Source: Antedon mediterranea
Taxonomy: Eukaryota; Echinodermata; Crinoidea; Comatulida; Antedonidae
DNA: 64,000 bases
Assembly: GCF_964355755.1 (NCBI RefSeq)
Contig: NC_092670.1
Span: forward strand, 38,737,795 to 38,801,794
Reading direction: 5' to 3'
Shown here: piece after piece, positions 1-11,299 of the stretch
Position numbering within the stretch: position 1 is the stretch's first letter
Layout of the letters: each line of letters starts with the position of its first letter
Made by a program: the position numbers and the translations under genes
The notes under the pieces: model-generated
Database searches by the model: none
Told to the model about the DNA's origin: nothing
What the model saw: the letters and a program-made list of their open reading frames with translations, nothing else

Positions 1-175
1 AACTTTCGTAAGAGACGTAAGAAACGTATGAAACGCAAGAATCGTTGCAAAATTCGACTTCTTACGTCGACAGGAAACCAGCCTTAAGGGCCAACACTAT
101 TATGGTATTATAGAGGCTAGGTAGGTAGCTACTGTAAACCTAACTGTGTTACCTTATTTCCTTGCAGCTGTTATC

Positions 176-1655
176 ATGTCTGATAAAAACAACGAAAACT
201 GTTTTGAAGATGATGAAATAAATGAAGAAGACAGTGTCAGTGAAAAAGAAGAAAATGAAGCAGAAGAAAGTAATGAAGAAAAAGACAGTGATGAAGAGAA
301 GGATGATGATGATGTAGAAAAGAACAGTGATGAAGAAAAAGACAGTGATGAAGAAAATGACATTAGTGATGAAGAGGACAATCTGTTTAAGAAAGAAATA
401 TTGTCTGCTTCCTTAAAAAGACGGCAAAATAAAAAAGAAAATCCAGGAATTGTTTATCTTAGTAGAATTCCAATGTTTATGCGACCCAATCGATTAAAAC
501 TTATATTCAGTGAATATGGACAGTTGGGCCGAATCTACCTACAACCAGAAGGTGTGTTACTTTAATTCCAATGGCATAGGGAAGGGGAGGGGAGGAGAGG
601 GGAGGGGCCGGGGAAGGGAGGAGAGGAGAGGGGAGGGGCATGTGCCACTGTGGTAGAAGAGTTATGCCTATGAAAAGTAAAAAAACTCTTTATTATGATT
701 GTTGGAACAGTTTAAAAACAAGGACACCACCAGACATGGATAGCATAATTGCTTGTGATCTGCTAGACTTGCTCCAAGTCTGTATTTATTGTCTTTTTTA
801 TGTTATTCCATACGTCGTCGTTTTGTTTTTTTGTCAGAAAACATCCAAACTCAAGTAATACACATATGAAACGCCATATGTGCAAAAATATACTAATATT
901 AAGACAAAACTCCATCTGCCCAGACTAGTGATCTGGTGGTACATGTTCCGATTCTTGAAAATTTAGTTCTACATCCCAAAATGTGCACCAGCCCCATTCC
1001 CAAACCAGCCTATGTTGTTATAATAATAATATATATTTATTTTTTACTGATTTACACCGTTTTGTAGAGTACTTGAATTAAATAGTAGTAATAATAGTAT
1101 TCTTTAAAAAATATAGTTCGAAAGTGTATTTTTATTTCATATTAAACATTTTTTTTTATAGAAAAGTACAAAAAAGATCACCGCAAGAAGAAAACCGGTT
1201 CACGCGCAAAAATTTTCACCGAAGGTTGGATTGAATTTAAAAACAAGAAAATTGCTAAGAGGGTAGCGTCGACGTTCAACAACACAAAAATCGGCGGCAA
1301 GAAGACTAGCAGACAATATGACGATATCTGGAACATGAAGTATTTAAGTCGATTTCAATGGAGTCATCTAGTAGAGAGGTTAGAATATGAGAATGCAGTC
1401 AGAGATCAGAGAATGCGTACTGAAATTAGCCAAGTCAAAAAAGAAACAAACTTTTTCATCAAAAATATTGAAAAGAAAAAAGTGCTGGAAAAATTGGAAG
1501 ACAGGAAAAGAAAGAAAGGCGAAGAATGGACGAGTAAGATGAGGAGTTTTAAACAAAGAAAAACCGATGAGAAACATAGTTTATCAAAAGCATTAAATGA
1601 ACATAAAAAAAAGGCTGTCAGTTCAGATTTTCTACATAAAATATTCCAGGCATAG
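176..1655 (+). CDS. ABT1: ABT1/ESF2-like ribosome biogenesis factor (2 coding exons)
   Basis: Coding exons 176..551 and 1162..1655 (GT at 552, AG at 1160-1161) give 289 aa. Residues 1-85 are very acidic (Glu/Asp/Ser runs). An RRM-like domain follows, starting at GIVYLSRIPMFMRPNRL and resuming after the intron with the family signature EGWIEFKNKKIAKRVA and a YDDIWNMKYLSRFQWSHL block. The tail is a Lys/Arg-rich helix. This order and these motifs are those of ABT1 (animals) / Esf2 (yeast), a nucleolar protein of the small-subunit processome that stimulates the Dbp8 helicase; ABT1 was also described as a basal transcription activator. The ATG at 176 is preceded by a good splice acceptor (AG at 165-166), so a 5' UTR intron probably lies upstream; the ATG at 146 implied by an unspliced reading is unlikely. 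Family assignment is firm; expression is inferred. Confidence 0.93.
577..641 (+). other. G-rich purine tract in ABT1 intron
   Basis: About 65 bases almost entirely G and A, with many runs of three to four G (GGGGAGGGGAGG type). By base composition it could form a G-quadruplex on the plus strand and in the ABT1 pre-mRNA. No coding potential. Confidence 0.6.
757..936. repeat. Dispersed repeat, copy 1 (paired with 5049-5228)
   Basis: This stretch of the ABT1 intron matches 5049-5228 in order: hairpin AGACTTG-loop-CAAGTCT, a T-rich spacer, ATGAAACGCCAT with TGTGC, AAAATAT, TATTAAGACAAAACTCC and a terminal CAGACTAG. It is a short non-coding dispersed element with imperfectly inverted ends. No known family is assigned. 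Confidence 0.6.
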
Positions 1656-1710
1656 ATTATGCTCATCATGGATTTTATTGTATCTATTTAATTTGATCGC
1701 CATGGTTAAT

Positions 1711-1716
1711 AATAAA
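1711..1716 (+). terminator. ABT1 polyadenylation signal
   Basis: Canonical AATAAA 56 bases after the ABT1 stop codon, on the same strand. Confidence 0.75.
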
Positions 1717-1808
1717 CAGTATTAAATGTATGAAAAATCACTGGATGGGGGTACCTCTTATTCAGTAGTTATCCATCAAAACTACACCAATTCATTAACT
1801 AGACATGT

Positions 1809-3394
1809 AACTCGTCACTTTGACGAGTTTGGTTATCCGCCGCGCAAGTGGTGCAACATTAACATTAAAGGGATAGGTTGAGGACAAAAGGAAGTGTTCA
1901 CGTTGGCATTATGACCTGAACTGAAGAATATGATATGTTGTTATTGCTGAATTTTATTATTTAAATTCATATATAGTATACACAGTATAATCTGTATCCA
2001 TATCACATACAGTGTAGAATAGGTGAAATTACTGGACCCGCTATTTATTGCAATTTTTAACATGTTGACGGTTTTAAAATGAAACGCGAAGTTAGCAATT
2101 CCGAAAGAAAATTATCTCAGCAACAACGTATTAGCGTGTAGAAGAAATTTGAATACGTGAAATATTGATGCGCGCTCTTTTAAATGTAATGAATTATGAC
2201 GCAAAAGATGAAAATACGACCTTTTTTATTTAACTGGCCATATGATGACGTCACAACATCCGATTGGCAACACTTTTACATAATTTCGTATCTACAATCC
2301 AATAGCTTCCAGTAAAAGTTTTAATCGTGATTATCACATTTTATTCTTACGAGCTATAACAGATTAAAATTTACTGTAAAGATGAAATTGATGCCACACG
2401 TGATTTAAATTTTTAGGCATGATGACGTCAAAAAAATTAAAATATTTTTAACTCATGCGAAAGATAGTTGATTGACCTACACAATATCAAAATCGGGGTG
2501 AAAATGGAAAACGGATAAGTGGAGATGCGCTCTATTCAATGTGATGAGCTATGACGAAAGATACAAAAATCCTAAATTTTATATTCGCGTGACCATACGA
2601 TGACGTCATAATGTCCGGTTAGTCATATTAATACCTGATCCGATATCTACAACTCATCTACTTCTAGAATATGTCATCCACAAAAATTTGACCGTCTAGT
2701 TTAGAAATTACGACTGTTTTAAAAATGGCATATTTTAAACGAATTTTTTAACCTTTTCATAAAAAACGCGCGCAAATTGTCCAATTCGACGTGCTCGTAT
2801 GACGTATCTTTAAGTCGAAATTGTTTAAAATTTGGTAAAATTACTAGAAAAGGCTGGAAAAACATAAATCACGCGAAAAAAATACGTTTTCAATGCTACG
2901 TGCGCACCGCACACGTAAAAATGTGCGCACGCGTGGGAATTTTTGACATGCTTAAAACGACATGAAACGCGTAGAAAGTTGATTATAAATTAATTTTGCG
3001 CATTTTGAAATTTTAAATGCGCGTGCGCGCGTAACTTTGTGTAAAACACGCAATTTTTTTTCAACAGAAAGTTAGCGCATGATATAAATTAAACTTTTGC
3101 AAAGTTTCAAGTTGAAATGTTATTTGGTTGTCGACCTATGTTAAATACGACAAAACCGTTAAATCGCGCGTAAGTCACGTTGCGCAATTGTAAACGTCAT
3201 GAAAAGCTTCGCTTGACGACGTTACGTAAATGTCAATATGTTAAGATAGTTACCGAAATGTTATGTTTGCGAGTTTTGGAGAAAAGCGTTACACAAAAAT
3301 CATACAGAAAGAAAGAAGAAGAATAAAAAGATGATGATGATGATGATTTCGTACAATCACAAGAGGTTATCCTGCAACTTCGTTGCGGATAACC
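1809..3394. repeat. Candidate long non-coding element bounded by GGTTATCC motifs
   Basis: Left end: a perfect hairpin AACTCGTCA-CTT-TGACGAGTT (1809-1829), directly followed by GGTTATCC (1831). Right end: a strong hairpin at 3365-3394, GGTTATCC..GCAA-CTTCG-TTGC-GGATAACC. Between them lie about 1.5 kb without reading frames but rich in ATGACGTCA-like words and GCGCGTGCGCGCG stretches, ending in a GAT(n) run. Composition differs from the AT-rich flanks. It looks like one inserted non-autonomous element; borders are inferred. Confidence 0.45.
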
Positions 3395-3697
3395 AAAAAA
3401 TATTCACACCGTTTTACTTAAGTACAGTACTGTATCACTTGGCCACATGCTGGACAGCTTTTCTTCTAGAAATAGGATGGATGGATGCAGTACAGTAAAG
3501 AACCTTTGTCATAAATCTACCATTTGTATGTTTAGGCCTACTTAAAATTAAACTTATTCTTTCCCTTTAAAAAAAACACAAATGTATCTTTTTATTATCA
3601 ATAAACAAATTTAAACGTATGAATGCATTGTATCACAATGTAATTATTATTTTTACACTAGCAAGTATATTATAAATTCAAGTATGGTAATTAAAAT

Positions 3698-4790
3698 TTA
3701 AAGATGTATTGTCCCCCAAAAACATGAAAAATAAAGATTAATAAAAATCAGACTTTGATTAAATTAGTTTGTAGTTTTAATAAAGTTAATCACTTTCGTA
3801 GAAAAAAACCCAAATATTTAATGTTTCACTTATAAAATGACAAAATAAACGGTTAAATTCAACCAAAAACCAATTGGATGTCTGTCAGCCAATTTGACTA
3901 TTTTTTGATTTAAATTACATTTTTTTTAGGTAAATACATTTTTTTTCCGATCCAATTTTTGGTCAAAGTGGATAACTATTTAGGTGACATTAAAATGGCA
4001 TATTAAAAAAATTAAGAATTATCTTTTCGGGGGGGGGGGGGGGGGACGGTGTCTGATCATTTTGGCCGCCAGTCATTTCGGCCGCCGGTTATGGAATTGC
4101 CAAATTCATGAAACGCCAAAAAGGACAAAATATGTATTGTTAATTTCGGCCGCCAGAATTGTAATTATTCTTGAATATGTATGACACGCCATGTGTGTTA
4201 AAATGTTAATATTTTACTAGGCCTAAATACTGTATTATTAAGCCGAATCGGCGGTCTTTAATTCCAGAAACAGCAGCAATATTATAGCGTGCACATTGCC
4301 ATCACTACAGTGAATATTTTTATTAAGAAGGAGGTGATGCTGAAGTTTTTTTTATGTGCCAGTCAAAAACACTTGACTTGATTCATATTAAAAGAAACAC
4401 ATTTTTACAAAGCACACGCATCTTCAGGACTTGTAAAATAAATAAAAAAATAAACATTAAATCAATATTCATTTTGACCAAAATATTCAGACGGTAAAAT
4501 ACCGTAACTATAACTTTAAATCTATGCCTACGGCAAAAACAAAATGTATTTAGCCCATTGCACAAAGTTCTCTGTGGCGTTCCATAGACTTGATAAATTT
4601 ATTTGTTTTCACTGTAATACTGTACAGTTAATGAGTTATTTCTGGCTATTTCAATTTAGCGCGCCATACCTGGCGGCCGAAATGATCACGCCATTTTTTG
4701 GAGTTTCATGAATTTGGGCGTTCCATAACCGGCGGCCGAAATGATTGGCGGCCGAAATGCACTGTGACCGGGGGGGACAATACATTTTAA
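3698..4790. repeat. Inverted-repeat element D, interrupted by a foldback element
   Basis: The left end TTAAAGATGTATTGTCCCC (3698) and the right end GGGGGGACAATACATTTTA are inverted. The same ends bound a complete copy at 31277-31796, and the internal block around 3960-4010 (TTTTGGTCAAAG..GATAACTATT..AAAATGGC) matches 31683-31730. The right half was displaced by insertion of the 4047-4770 element. Confidence 0.7.
4047..4770. repeat. Foldback element 1 with GGCCGCC sub-repeats, nested in element D
   Basis: About 85-bp imperfect terminal inverted repeats: the left arm reads TCATTTCGGCCGCCGGTTAT then GGAA, with ATTCATGAAACGCC, and the right arm (about 4685-4770) is its complement. Each arm repeats the GGCCGCC/GGCGGCC word two or three times. 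The interior is AT-rich and non-coding. It sits beside a G homopolymer inside element D, so it is the younger insertion. Confidence 0.75.
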
Positions 4791-4876
4791 ATAACTTCAT
4801 AATACTATTTAAAAATACAACGATTTATTTTTCAGAGACACGAATAGAAAGAAATATAGATAACATTATTATTGAA

Positions 4877-4937
4877 TAGTACCCCTTTCACACCAAAAGC
4901 AAAACTGCGAAGACACTTTGGTGTGAAAGAGGTATTA
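4877..4937. repeat. MITE-C, short copy
   Basis: Starts TACCCCTTTCACACCAAAA and ends TTTGGTGTGAAAGAGGTA: terminal inverted repeats around a tiny centre. A larger relative lies at 50648-50851. Confidence 0.75.
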
Positions 4938-5048
4938 GTCCAGAGGGAGCAGCCTACACTTCCATTGCATCCTACGTTCGATCGCAAACAAGGAATTGGA
5001 GCTCAACGCGATACTACTGAATAATTTTCCCAATAATCACGTCACGAT

Positions 5049-5228
5049 GGATCATCCCTAGACTTGCCCCAAGTCTGTATTATCTTTTTTTTTTATTTAT
5101 TTGTTTTTATTTCGACCGCGATTTTTATCAAGTAGTATACGTATGAAACGCCATCTGTGCCAAAATATTTATCTTTTAACTAGTATTAAGACAAAACTCC
5201 GTCTGGAACCCAGACTAGATCATCCCAG
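5049..5228. repeat. Dispersed repeat, copy 2 (paired with 757-936)
   Basis: Same order of blocks as 757-936, including the AGACTTG/CAAGTCT hairpin, ATGAAACGCCAT and TATTAAGACAAAACTCC. It overlaps an open frame of 89 codons that I regard as chance. Confidence 0.6.
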
Positions 5229-5475
5229 ATGCCGCTGCGATTGGTCAAAAAGCGTTGCGCGTATGCCATTGCGTCCAAAAGTGGGGTTTCCCATTTTCGT
5301 GTTAACTGTTTTTGTGTTCAAATTGCTTTTCTTGAGCTATTTGAATCAACTTCTTTATTTGTGTGTGTAGTTCAAAATTGTTCAAATAAGTCTGTGTTAA
5401 ATGCACGATTACATTACATACTGTAGGCTTATACATACGTCAGACCGTGACGTATACTGTACAATTAAACGTCTG

Positions 5476-5515
5476 GTTAAAGAGTCTGTAGACTACAAGT
5501 GGAAAATCCAGTAAA
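5476..5515 (+). promoter_or_regulatory. Conserved promoter block of PARP gene A with kB-like motif
   Basis: The block GGTTAAAGAGTCTGTA followed by GTGGAAAATCCAG lies about 70-105 bases upstream of the ATG at 5580. The paralogous gene has the matching block at 11818-11848. GGAAAATCCA (5501-5510) is one base off the Rel/NF-kB consensus (read on the minus strand as TGGATTTTCC). Regulation by Rel is inference. Confidence 0.4.
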
Positions 5516-5579
5516 GTGTATTGACTTTAAAAACCAGAAAGGAGTGGGTCTATTTGGGTAAAATATAAAAAACATCAAG

Positions 5580-8500
5580 ATGGAGAGCGAGATTATTGCG
5601 ATTTTGTTTAAACACAAGTTGATAAGTCTAGAAAAGTTAAAGGCTGTTGCATTGAATAAAGGTTACACTATCACTGGAACTGACGAGTTGAAGACATTGG
5701 TCGATAATTATCCAGAAGTACGTATTTTTACCGAAGGCGGGGAAACCAAATGCGAGTACCAACTGAATATTGAAGTGTGTGCGCGAAAACCACTTGATAG
5801 TACAACAGGAATGTGCAAACTGGGATTCGACTGCAGCAAAATTCACATTTGTACATTTTTTGTTAATGGTGAGTACATCGATGGTGTTATAAAATAAATA
5901 AAATAAATTTTGAGAAGTTTAAACATAACCTTCCTGAATGAAGCTGGGTATTAGTGTGGGTATAATAATTTCGACAGGCCACACCCATTTTACCACTTGT
6001 CCCCGGCACCTACTTCGATATCGTAACACACACAGATCCTAGACGGCAAACCATTTTATCTTTTACTGCGTCAGTCAGCGCATGCTCAAACGTGATATTA
6101 CATAATCGTGAACGATCAATTATTTATCATCTAAAGCTTGGTTCCCACTAGCGACGCAACGTAACCCAAGGCGCAACGTAAGAAAATGCCCTTCCAATAA
6201 TTGTGTTTTCCCCCGCCCGCGTGAAATCAAACCTGCGATGTTTGCATCACTATTGCGTCGTCGGTTCCCACTTGTGATTACGCAATACAGAACTTTGCGT
6301 CAATACCTCGCTGTAGGCCTATTGCGTTCTACTGGGAACCACGCTTACGCAACGTAAGCAAATGCCCTTCCAATAATTGTGTTTGTCCCCGCCTGCGTGA
6401 AATCAAACGTGCGATGTTTGCAGCACGTTGCGCGCCCGACGTTGCGTAGGTTGCATTGGGTTACGTTGCGTCGCTAGTGGGAATCAAGCTTAAGGTGTGT
6501 GTGTATGTGATGTAAACTTACTTTAATTGTTTTAATTTTATAGGTGAATGCTCAAAGGGTAATAAGTGTCATTTCCCACATGATCTCACAACCCCTGGTA
6601 ATACTGCTTTTGTGCGCAAGCATGGTTTAGAAGCTGTTGAAATGAAGGATATTTTTTCACAAACTCATTTCAAAGAGGGACTGGTTCTTACTATCTGCTC
6701 TTACTACAATAGTGAAAATGGTTGTAGAAAGGGGAATGACTGTAACTTCCTACACATTTGCAGGTAATATTAATTCAGCTATTCCACAATTGCCATGCCT
6801 TAAGCTCTGTCTACACTATCAAAGTTTATGTGACAAAAAAAATATGATGTGCCCATATATGGACATGATGATGTCATATCACTACCATATTTGGGAATAT
6901 CACTACCATATTCAGGCACATCACATGTTTTTGTCAAACTAGTGTGATAGTGTAAACAGAGCTTTATAGAAGTAGGCTACCCATTCCAATTTTAATCCAC
7001 TCCTGTCATACTTTATAGTTTCTCTGCAGCTAATTAAAATTTGTTAACTCTCAGTGTAATTACTAAATTGGAGAGACACACCTTACCGGTGACAGCGTTT
7101 GTTTAATGCTTTTGTCTTTCCTCGGCCCCGTGTCTTGTTTTTCATATATATATATATATTTTTATGTTTTTTTTGTAATTATTATTTCATGTTTATTGCC
7201 GAAATGAATAAAATAAAATACACATTTTCATTTGTTTATCTTCATTTTTTTCTGTATTGAAAGAATAAATGTTTAGTTGAATTGAATTCGTTGCAATTTG
7301 TAATTGAATTTTGAATATTGAATTTGATTGTAATTTAGTTTCATTTATCTTCATCTTCATCGATATGAGTTCCCACAATCATCACGTTGATGTGGTGGCA
7401 GTATTCAAAGCTGAGGGGTGACTCGAGTTGACGGGGTTGTTTAAGAAATGGAACATCTATAGTATGTAGGCATGTACAGTATCACATACTATTTTTATCT
7501 TTTTAATTTTTTTGTAGAAATTATATTGTTACCAAATGTCCAAAGTCCTGTGAGTATAACCATAATGTTTTTAAAACCAACTGTATAAGGGTGTTGAAGA
7601 CGTATGACATCTGTGTGGATCAGCGACCTGTCAAAATCAAGGATGAAATTAAACAAAAGATTCAAACACACAAAAAATCAGCAAAACCACAAACTCCAGC
7701 ATCAACATCATCACCCCCACCAAAACCAACACCGGCACCCACACCACCACCACCTTCAAAGCAACTCACAAGTCTAAAGGAAGCAATTTGTACTTATAAC
7801 ATCCGAGAAAAATGTAGGTACAATGAAAGCTGCATCCGACAGCATCATACGTTGCCTTACCAGTGGTTCTACATGGACGGATTGATGTGGAAGCCATTCA
7901 CAGAAGAGACTCAAACCAAATTGGAAGAAGAGTACTGTAATGTTTCTATTGTGAGCTACACGACGTAAGTATGTCGAACCTCTCTGTGTACAGGGCCGTG
8001 CGGCCAGTATGAAGCAAACATTTTAAATTTCTATCACCCACCTCAATTCCCCACCACAGATCGTCATATATTAATATTTCCAGCATCTTTGCCTCGTCTG
8101 GTTTTAATGCCATTGAATGGCTACATATATTGTACAAATCTTTTGATTTAGTGAAGGAGTCACGGTAAACTTTGATAAGATGAGAAAGGACAGTAAAGTT
8201 GTACGTCTATCGACTCCATCCAGCGTAACAGAGCCACCAAACCATCCGTTCACGACCAAATGGACATGGTACTGGCAAGATAATTCTGTAAATGCCAAGG
8301 GTAATTGGAGAGAATACACACAAAAGGTACAATTTAAAGCAAATACCATGTAGAAATGTCATGCAGCATATAGATGAAGAAAAACATATTCTTCATTTTG
8401 GCCACATTTATTTACAAAAAGGTGCCTTTATGATTCATTGATATACCCAATTGTAACACATTACACTTTATGCTGAACTGGTCAATCCTGATCTCTGCTA

Positions 8501-10093
8501 CTTTGTAATAGAGACTATGACATAAAGTTAATAGAAGGTATACGAACCGGTCCTAATAAGCATGCCACTGGATATTTTTGGGGGACAATACATCTTTGAA
8601 TATTAATTGTTGATTACAGAGCACCGCTGGAACAGTGTCTGATAAAGACAGTGAGGAGTTAGAAAAACATTATCAAATGTTTTTAGAAGAATCAAGTCTT
8701 TCTACGATTACTTTCAATGTTGGACCATACAGCTACAAATTGAACTTTGACAAAATGGAACAAGAAAGTCTTACATTCAAAACCATTAGACGTGTTCGTC
8801 GACGTCCTGCAAAACTAGTCACCAAACATGACATAGTGAGGTACAAGATGGAAGTCAAGTCAAACCGGTATGTAAGGTTGGATCTGTATTTGTATCATGT
8901 TAAGCTCTGTCTACACATTCAAACTTTATGTGACAACAAAATGTTATGTACCCATATATGGACATGATGATGTCATATCACTACCATATTTGGGCACATC
9001 ACACTTTTTTGTGAAACTAGTTTGATAGTGTAGACAGAGCTTAAGAACCATGTCAGACCCCTTTTATATCTTAAAGTCTCCCAAATATTTTCTCTAAAGA
9101 AATATCAAAGTATAAAAATCTATCACCTTATTGGTTTTGATCTAGTTCTAAAGGGATTACCACAGGTGTCGGTGGTACCTCATCATCGACAAGCATTCCT
9201 GCTTGCTGGGAGAAAGTGGACAAGTTTGATCCAGAAGCATCCTTTCAACTAGTAGATGTAAAAGTTGGTTCTACAGAGTACAATGAAGTAAAGCGTCTTT
9301 TTAATCAAACTTGTAACAATCCAATTTTAAAGATACAGCGGGTACAAAATGAAGAATTGTGGGAAGACTACCAAAAGTAAGTTTATTACTATAGCAAACA
9401 TCATCTTTTGGAAATTTGTTGATGTCTTCAATAACTCTAAAAAGAGTTACAGAAAAGTAATTTTACAAATGATATCATGTTATACCATATCACCTACAGT
9501 ACAGATGTATCCAGGTTGAGGGCCTAATATATGATATTGTTGTGACCAAAACACTTTACTACTCTTAGAGCTGTATTGGTTCTCTTTCGTCAATTCTCAA
9601 TTTATAAATGTATTAGGATCCATACCAACATACATACATAACAGGACAATGTGTAAAATGATTTTATTCAAACAGGAAACAAGAACGGATGATCAAAAAG
9701 TTACCACCTGGAACAACTGTTGAAAGAAGACTTTGGCACGGGACAAGAGACTACCATGCCCAGGCTATTTGTCAACAAAACTTTGACTTCAGATGCAGTG
9801 GGTCAAGCTCTGGAACAGCCTATGGACAGGGAAGCTATTTTGCACGCGATGCGAGCTATTCAACTGGTTATGCACGTGCTGCAAATGACGGTCGCCGATT
9901 TATGTTCCTCGCCAAAGTATTGGTTGGAGAATATACAATAGGAAATCCAAGCCACAGACGACCACCAGCAAAAATTCAGGCTGGCAATTTAAAGAGTCTG
10001 TACAATTCTTGTGTTAACCAGACATCTGAACCAAGCATATTTGTGATATTTGATAAAGATCAAATGTATCCAGAATACCTTCTACAATTTTAA
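5580..10093 (+). CDS. PARP12/ZAP-like CCCH-WWE-PARP protein, copy A (7 exons)
   Basis: Exons 5580..5868, 6544..6763, 7518..7964, 8152..8326, 8620..8867, 9146..9376, 9676..10093; all GT-AG, total 675 aa. Residues 1-60 are a winged-helix-like N-terminus as in ZAP/PARP12. Five Cys/His clusters follow (about 58-90, 91-110, 148-168, 169-186, 262-282; CCCH type, RNA binding). A Pro/Thr/Ser linker is at about 215-245, tandem WWE domains (QWFYMDG.., TTKWTWYWQD..) at about 283-440, and a PARP catalytic domain at about 475-675. Catalytic-triad positions read His558 (WHGT), Tyr591 (GSYFA) and Ile658 (SIFVIF), i.e. H-Y-I, typical of mono-ADP-ribosyltransferases such as PARP12. Vertebrate relatives bind viral or stress RNA and restrict RNA viruses; that role here is inference. 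Introns hold MITE copies. It is a tandem paralogue of 11956-15702. Orthology to PARP12 rather than PARP13 is supported only by the intact H-Y-I triad. Confidence 0.93.
6135..6491. repeat. MITE-B long variant (B2) in PARP A intron 1
   Basis: Starts GCTTGGTTCCCACTAGCGAC and ends GTCGCTAGTGGGAATCAAGC, terminal inverted repeats. The interior has two copies of ATGCCCTTCCAATAATTGTG and of a CGTGAAATCAAAC block, so it looks like a partly duplicated copy. The relative at 42747-42951 has one such interior. Confidence 0.8.
6801..6966. repeat. MITE-A copy in PARP A intron 2
   Basis: Palindromic element from TAAGCTCTGTCTACACTATC to the complement ending AGAGCTTTA. Inside are CCATATATGG and CCATATTTGG (CArG-type words). 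Full length for the family, about 165 bp. Confidence 0.88.
8575..8600. repeat. Fragment of element D just before PARP A exon 5
   Basis: GGGGGACAATACATCTTTGA is one terminus of element D (compare 31775-31796). No opposite end is visible. The paralogous intron in copy B lacks it. Confidence 0.5.
8901..9044. repeat. MITE-A copy in PARP A intron 5
   Basis: Bounded by TTAAGCTCTGTCTACAC and GTGTAGACAGAGCTTAA. Contains CCATATATGG and CCATATTTGG. Both ends are flanked by TTAA here, a hint at the target preference. Confidence 0.88.
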
Positions 10094-10176
10094 GAGAACT
10101 ATACCATTTTCTACAGGTAATGGTTTATTAGAATGGTATCAATAATGTTTTTTTATATTTTATACACTATAATCAT

Positions 10177-10182
10177 AATAAA
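10177..10182 (+). terminator. PARP A polyadenylation signal
   Basis: AATAAA 84 bases after the stop codon of PARP copy A. The rest of the 300 bases downstream is AT-rich and featureless. Confidence 0.6.
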
Positions 10183-10566
10183 TATTAATGAATTGAAGTA
10201 GTGTTGATTTTTAATAGTACAGTAGTAGTAATGTATTTTACCTTTAATGAAATAATAATTGTATACAAATGAATTTAATTTTTTATTAATAATTGTACAG
10301 TACCGTACATTTTAATATATTAAAAAAAAACTTAATTCCGACAACCACCATGCTAAATGGTATTATTAGACAGAATTACATTAATGCGTTTTTTAAATTG
10401 ATGTACAGGCATTCATAAAAAACTTAAGAAATTTAGATTAAGAAGTAAACTGATAAAATTCACATTTCATGGCTAACAACTAATAATTATGTACAGTTTA
10501 GTGCATAGTGCAGCTAATTATTAGAAATATATTATGCTTTTGGACCTCAGTTTTATATTTGAATGG

Positions 10567-10643
10567 TTCTCAAGGACGCAGAATAAGGACGTAAGCACAA
10601 CGCAAGTTGACCAATCACTACGCCCTGTGGGAACCAAGTTTTA
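10567..10643. repeat. MITE-B remnant
   Basis: Contains AAGGACGTAAGCACAACGCA, GACCAATCAC and the right end TGTGGGAACCAAG, but the left terminal repeat is missing. Truncated copy. Confidence 0.65.
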
Positions 10644-10691
10644 TACTAGACTTTACAATGCAGAATACGGTATTATATGCTGAGGCTGGCT

Positions 10692-11290
10692 AATTCAGCT
10701 TTGATTGTCTTAAACTGTTACTTTCGGATAAAAACCATCACCTAATTAATATAAAAATAATTTCTCTGACAAATATCATTTATAAACCTTGGCTTAGTGG
10801 CTTAATTTCTGGATATTATGATAGGAGGGTATATATTATGATAGGAGGGTATATATTATGATAGGAGGGTATATATTATGATAGGAGAGTATATATTATG
10901 ATAGGAGGGTATATATTATGATAGGAGGGTATATATTTATATGATTGATAGGAGGGTATATATTATGATAGGAGGGTATATATTATGATAGGAGGGTATA
11001 TATTTATATGATTGATAGGAGGGTATATATTATGATAGGAGGGTATATATTATGATAGGAGGGTATATATTTATATGATTGATAGGAGGGTATATATTAT
11101 GATAGGAGAGTATATATTATGATAGGAGGGTATATATTTTTTGTACAAAGTTTGTAATATAATCTAATGAATAAAAAGGTGGCTTTACATAATGTTGGAA
11201 TGTTAAATACTTATTTTTAAGTTTTTCACCATGCTTAGAATACTTAATATTCTCATAATTCTGTACAGTGGACACATGAACTCTAAAGGT
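10692..11290 (-). pseudogene. NUDT19 3' fragment (partial exon 3 plus intron 2), duplicated behind PARP A
   Basis: From 10692 the sequence follows the NUDT19 region 17298-17590 and then 19515-19544. Shared pieces include ATTGTCTTAAACT, a degraded exon-3 start (minus strand, GGTGATGGTTTTTATCC against GGTGATGATATTTATCC), AAAAAGGTGGCTTT against AAAAAGGCGGCTTT, and TTTTTCACCATGCTTAGAA. The coding piece is about 45 bases and cannot encode a functional protein. Position 600 bp behind PARP A mirrors the position of true NUDT19 behind PARP B, so it most likely came with the PARP tandem duplication. It lacks the hAT insertion found in NUDT19 intron 2. Confidence 0.75.
10819..11139. repeat. 20-bp minisatellite (GATAGGAGGGTATATATTAT)
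   Basis: About 15 tandem units of GATAGGAGGGTATATATTAT with periodic longer variants (TTTATATGATTGATAGG at 10932, 11000, 11068), which shows higher-order duplication of a unit trio. The equivalent point in NUDT19 intron 2 (about 17421) has a single GAGGAGGGTATATATAT, so the array expanded after duplication. Confidence 0.9.
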
Positions 11291-11299
11291 GGGGGGGGG

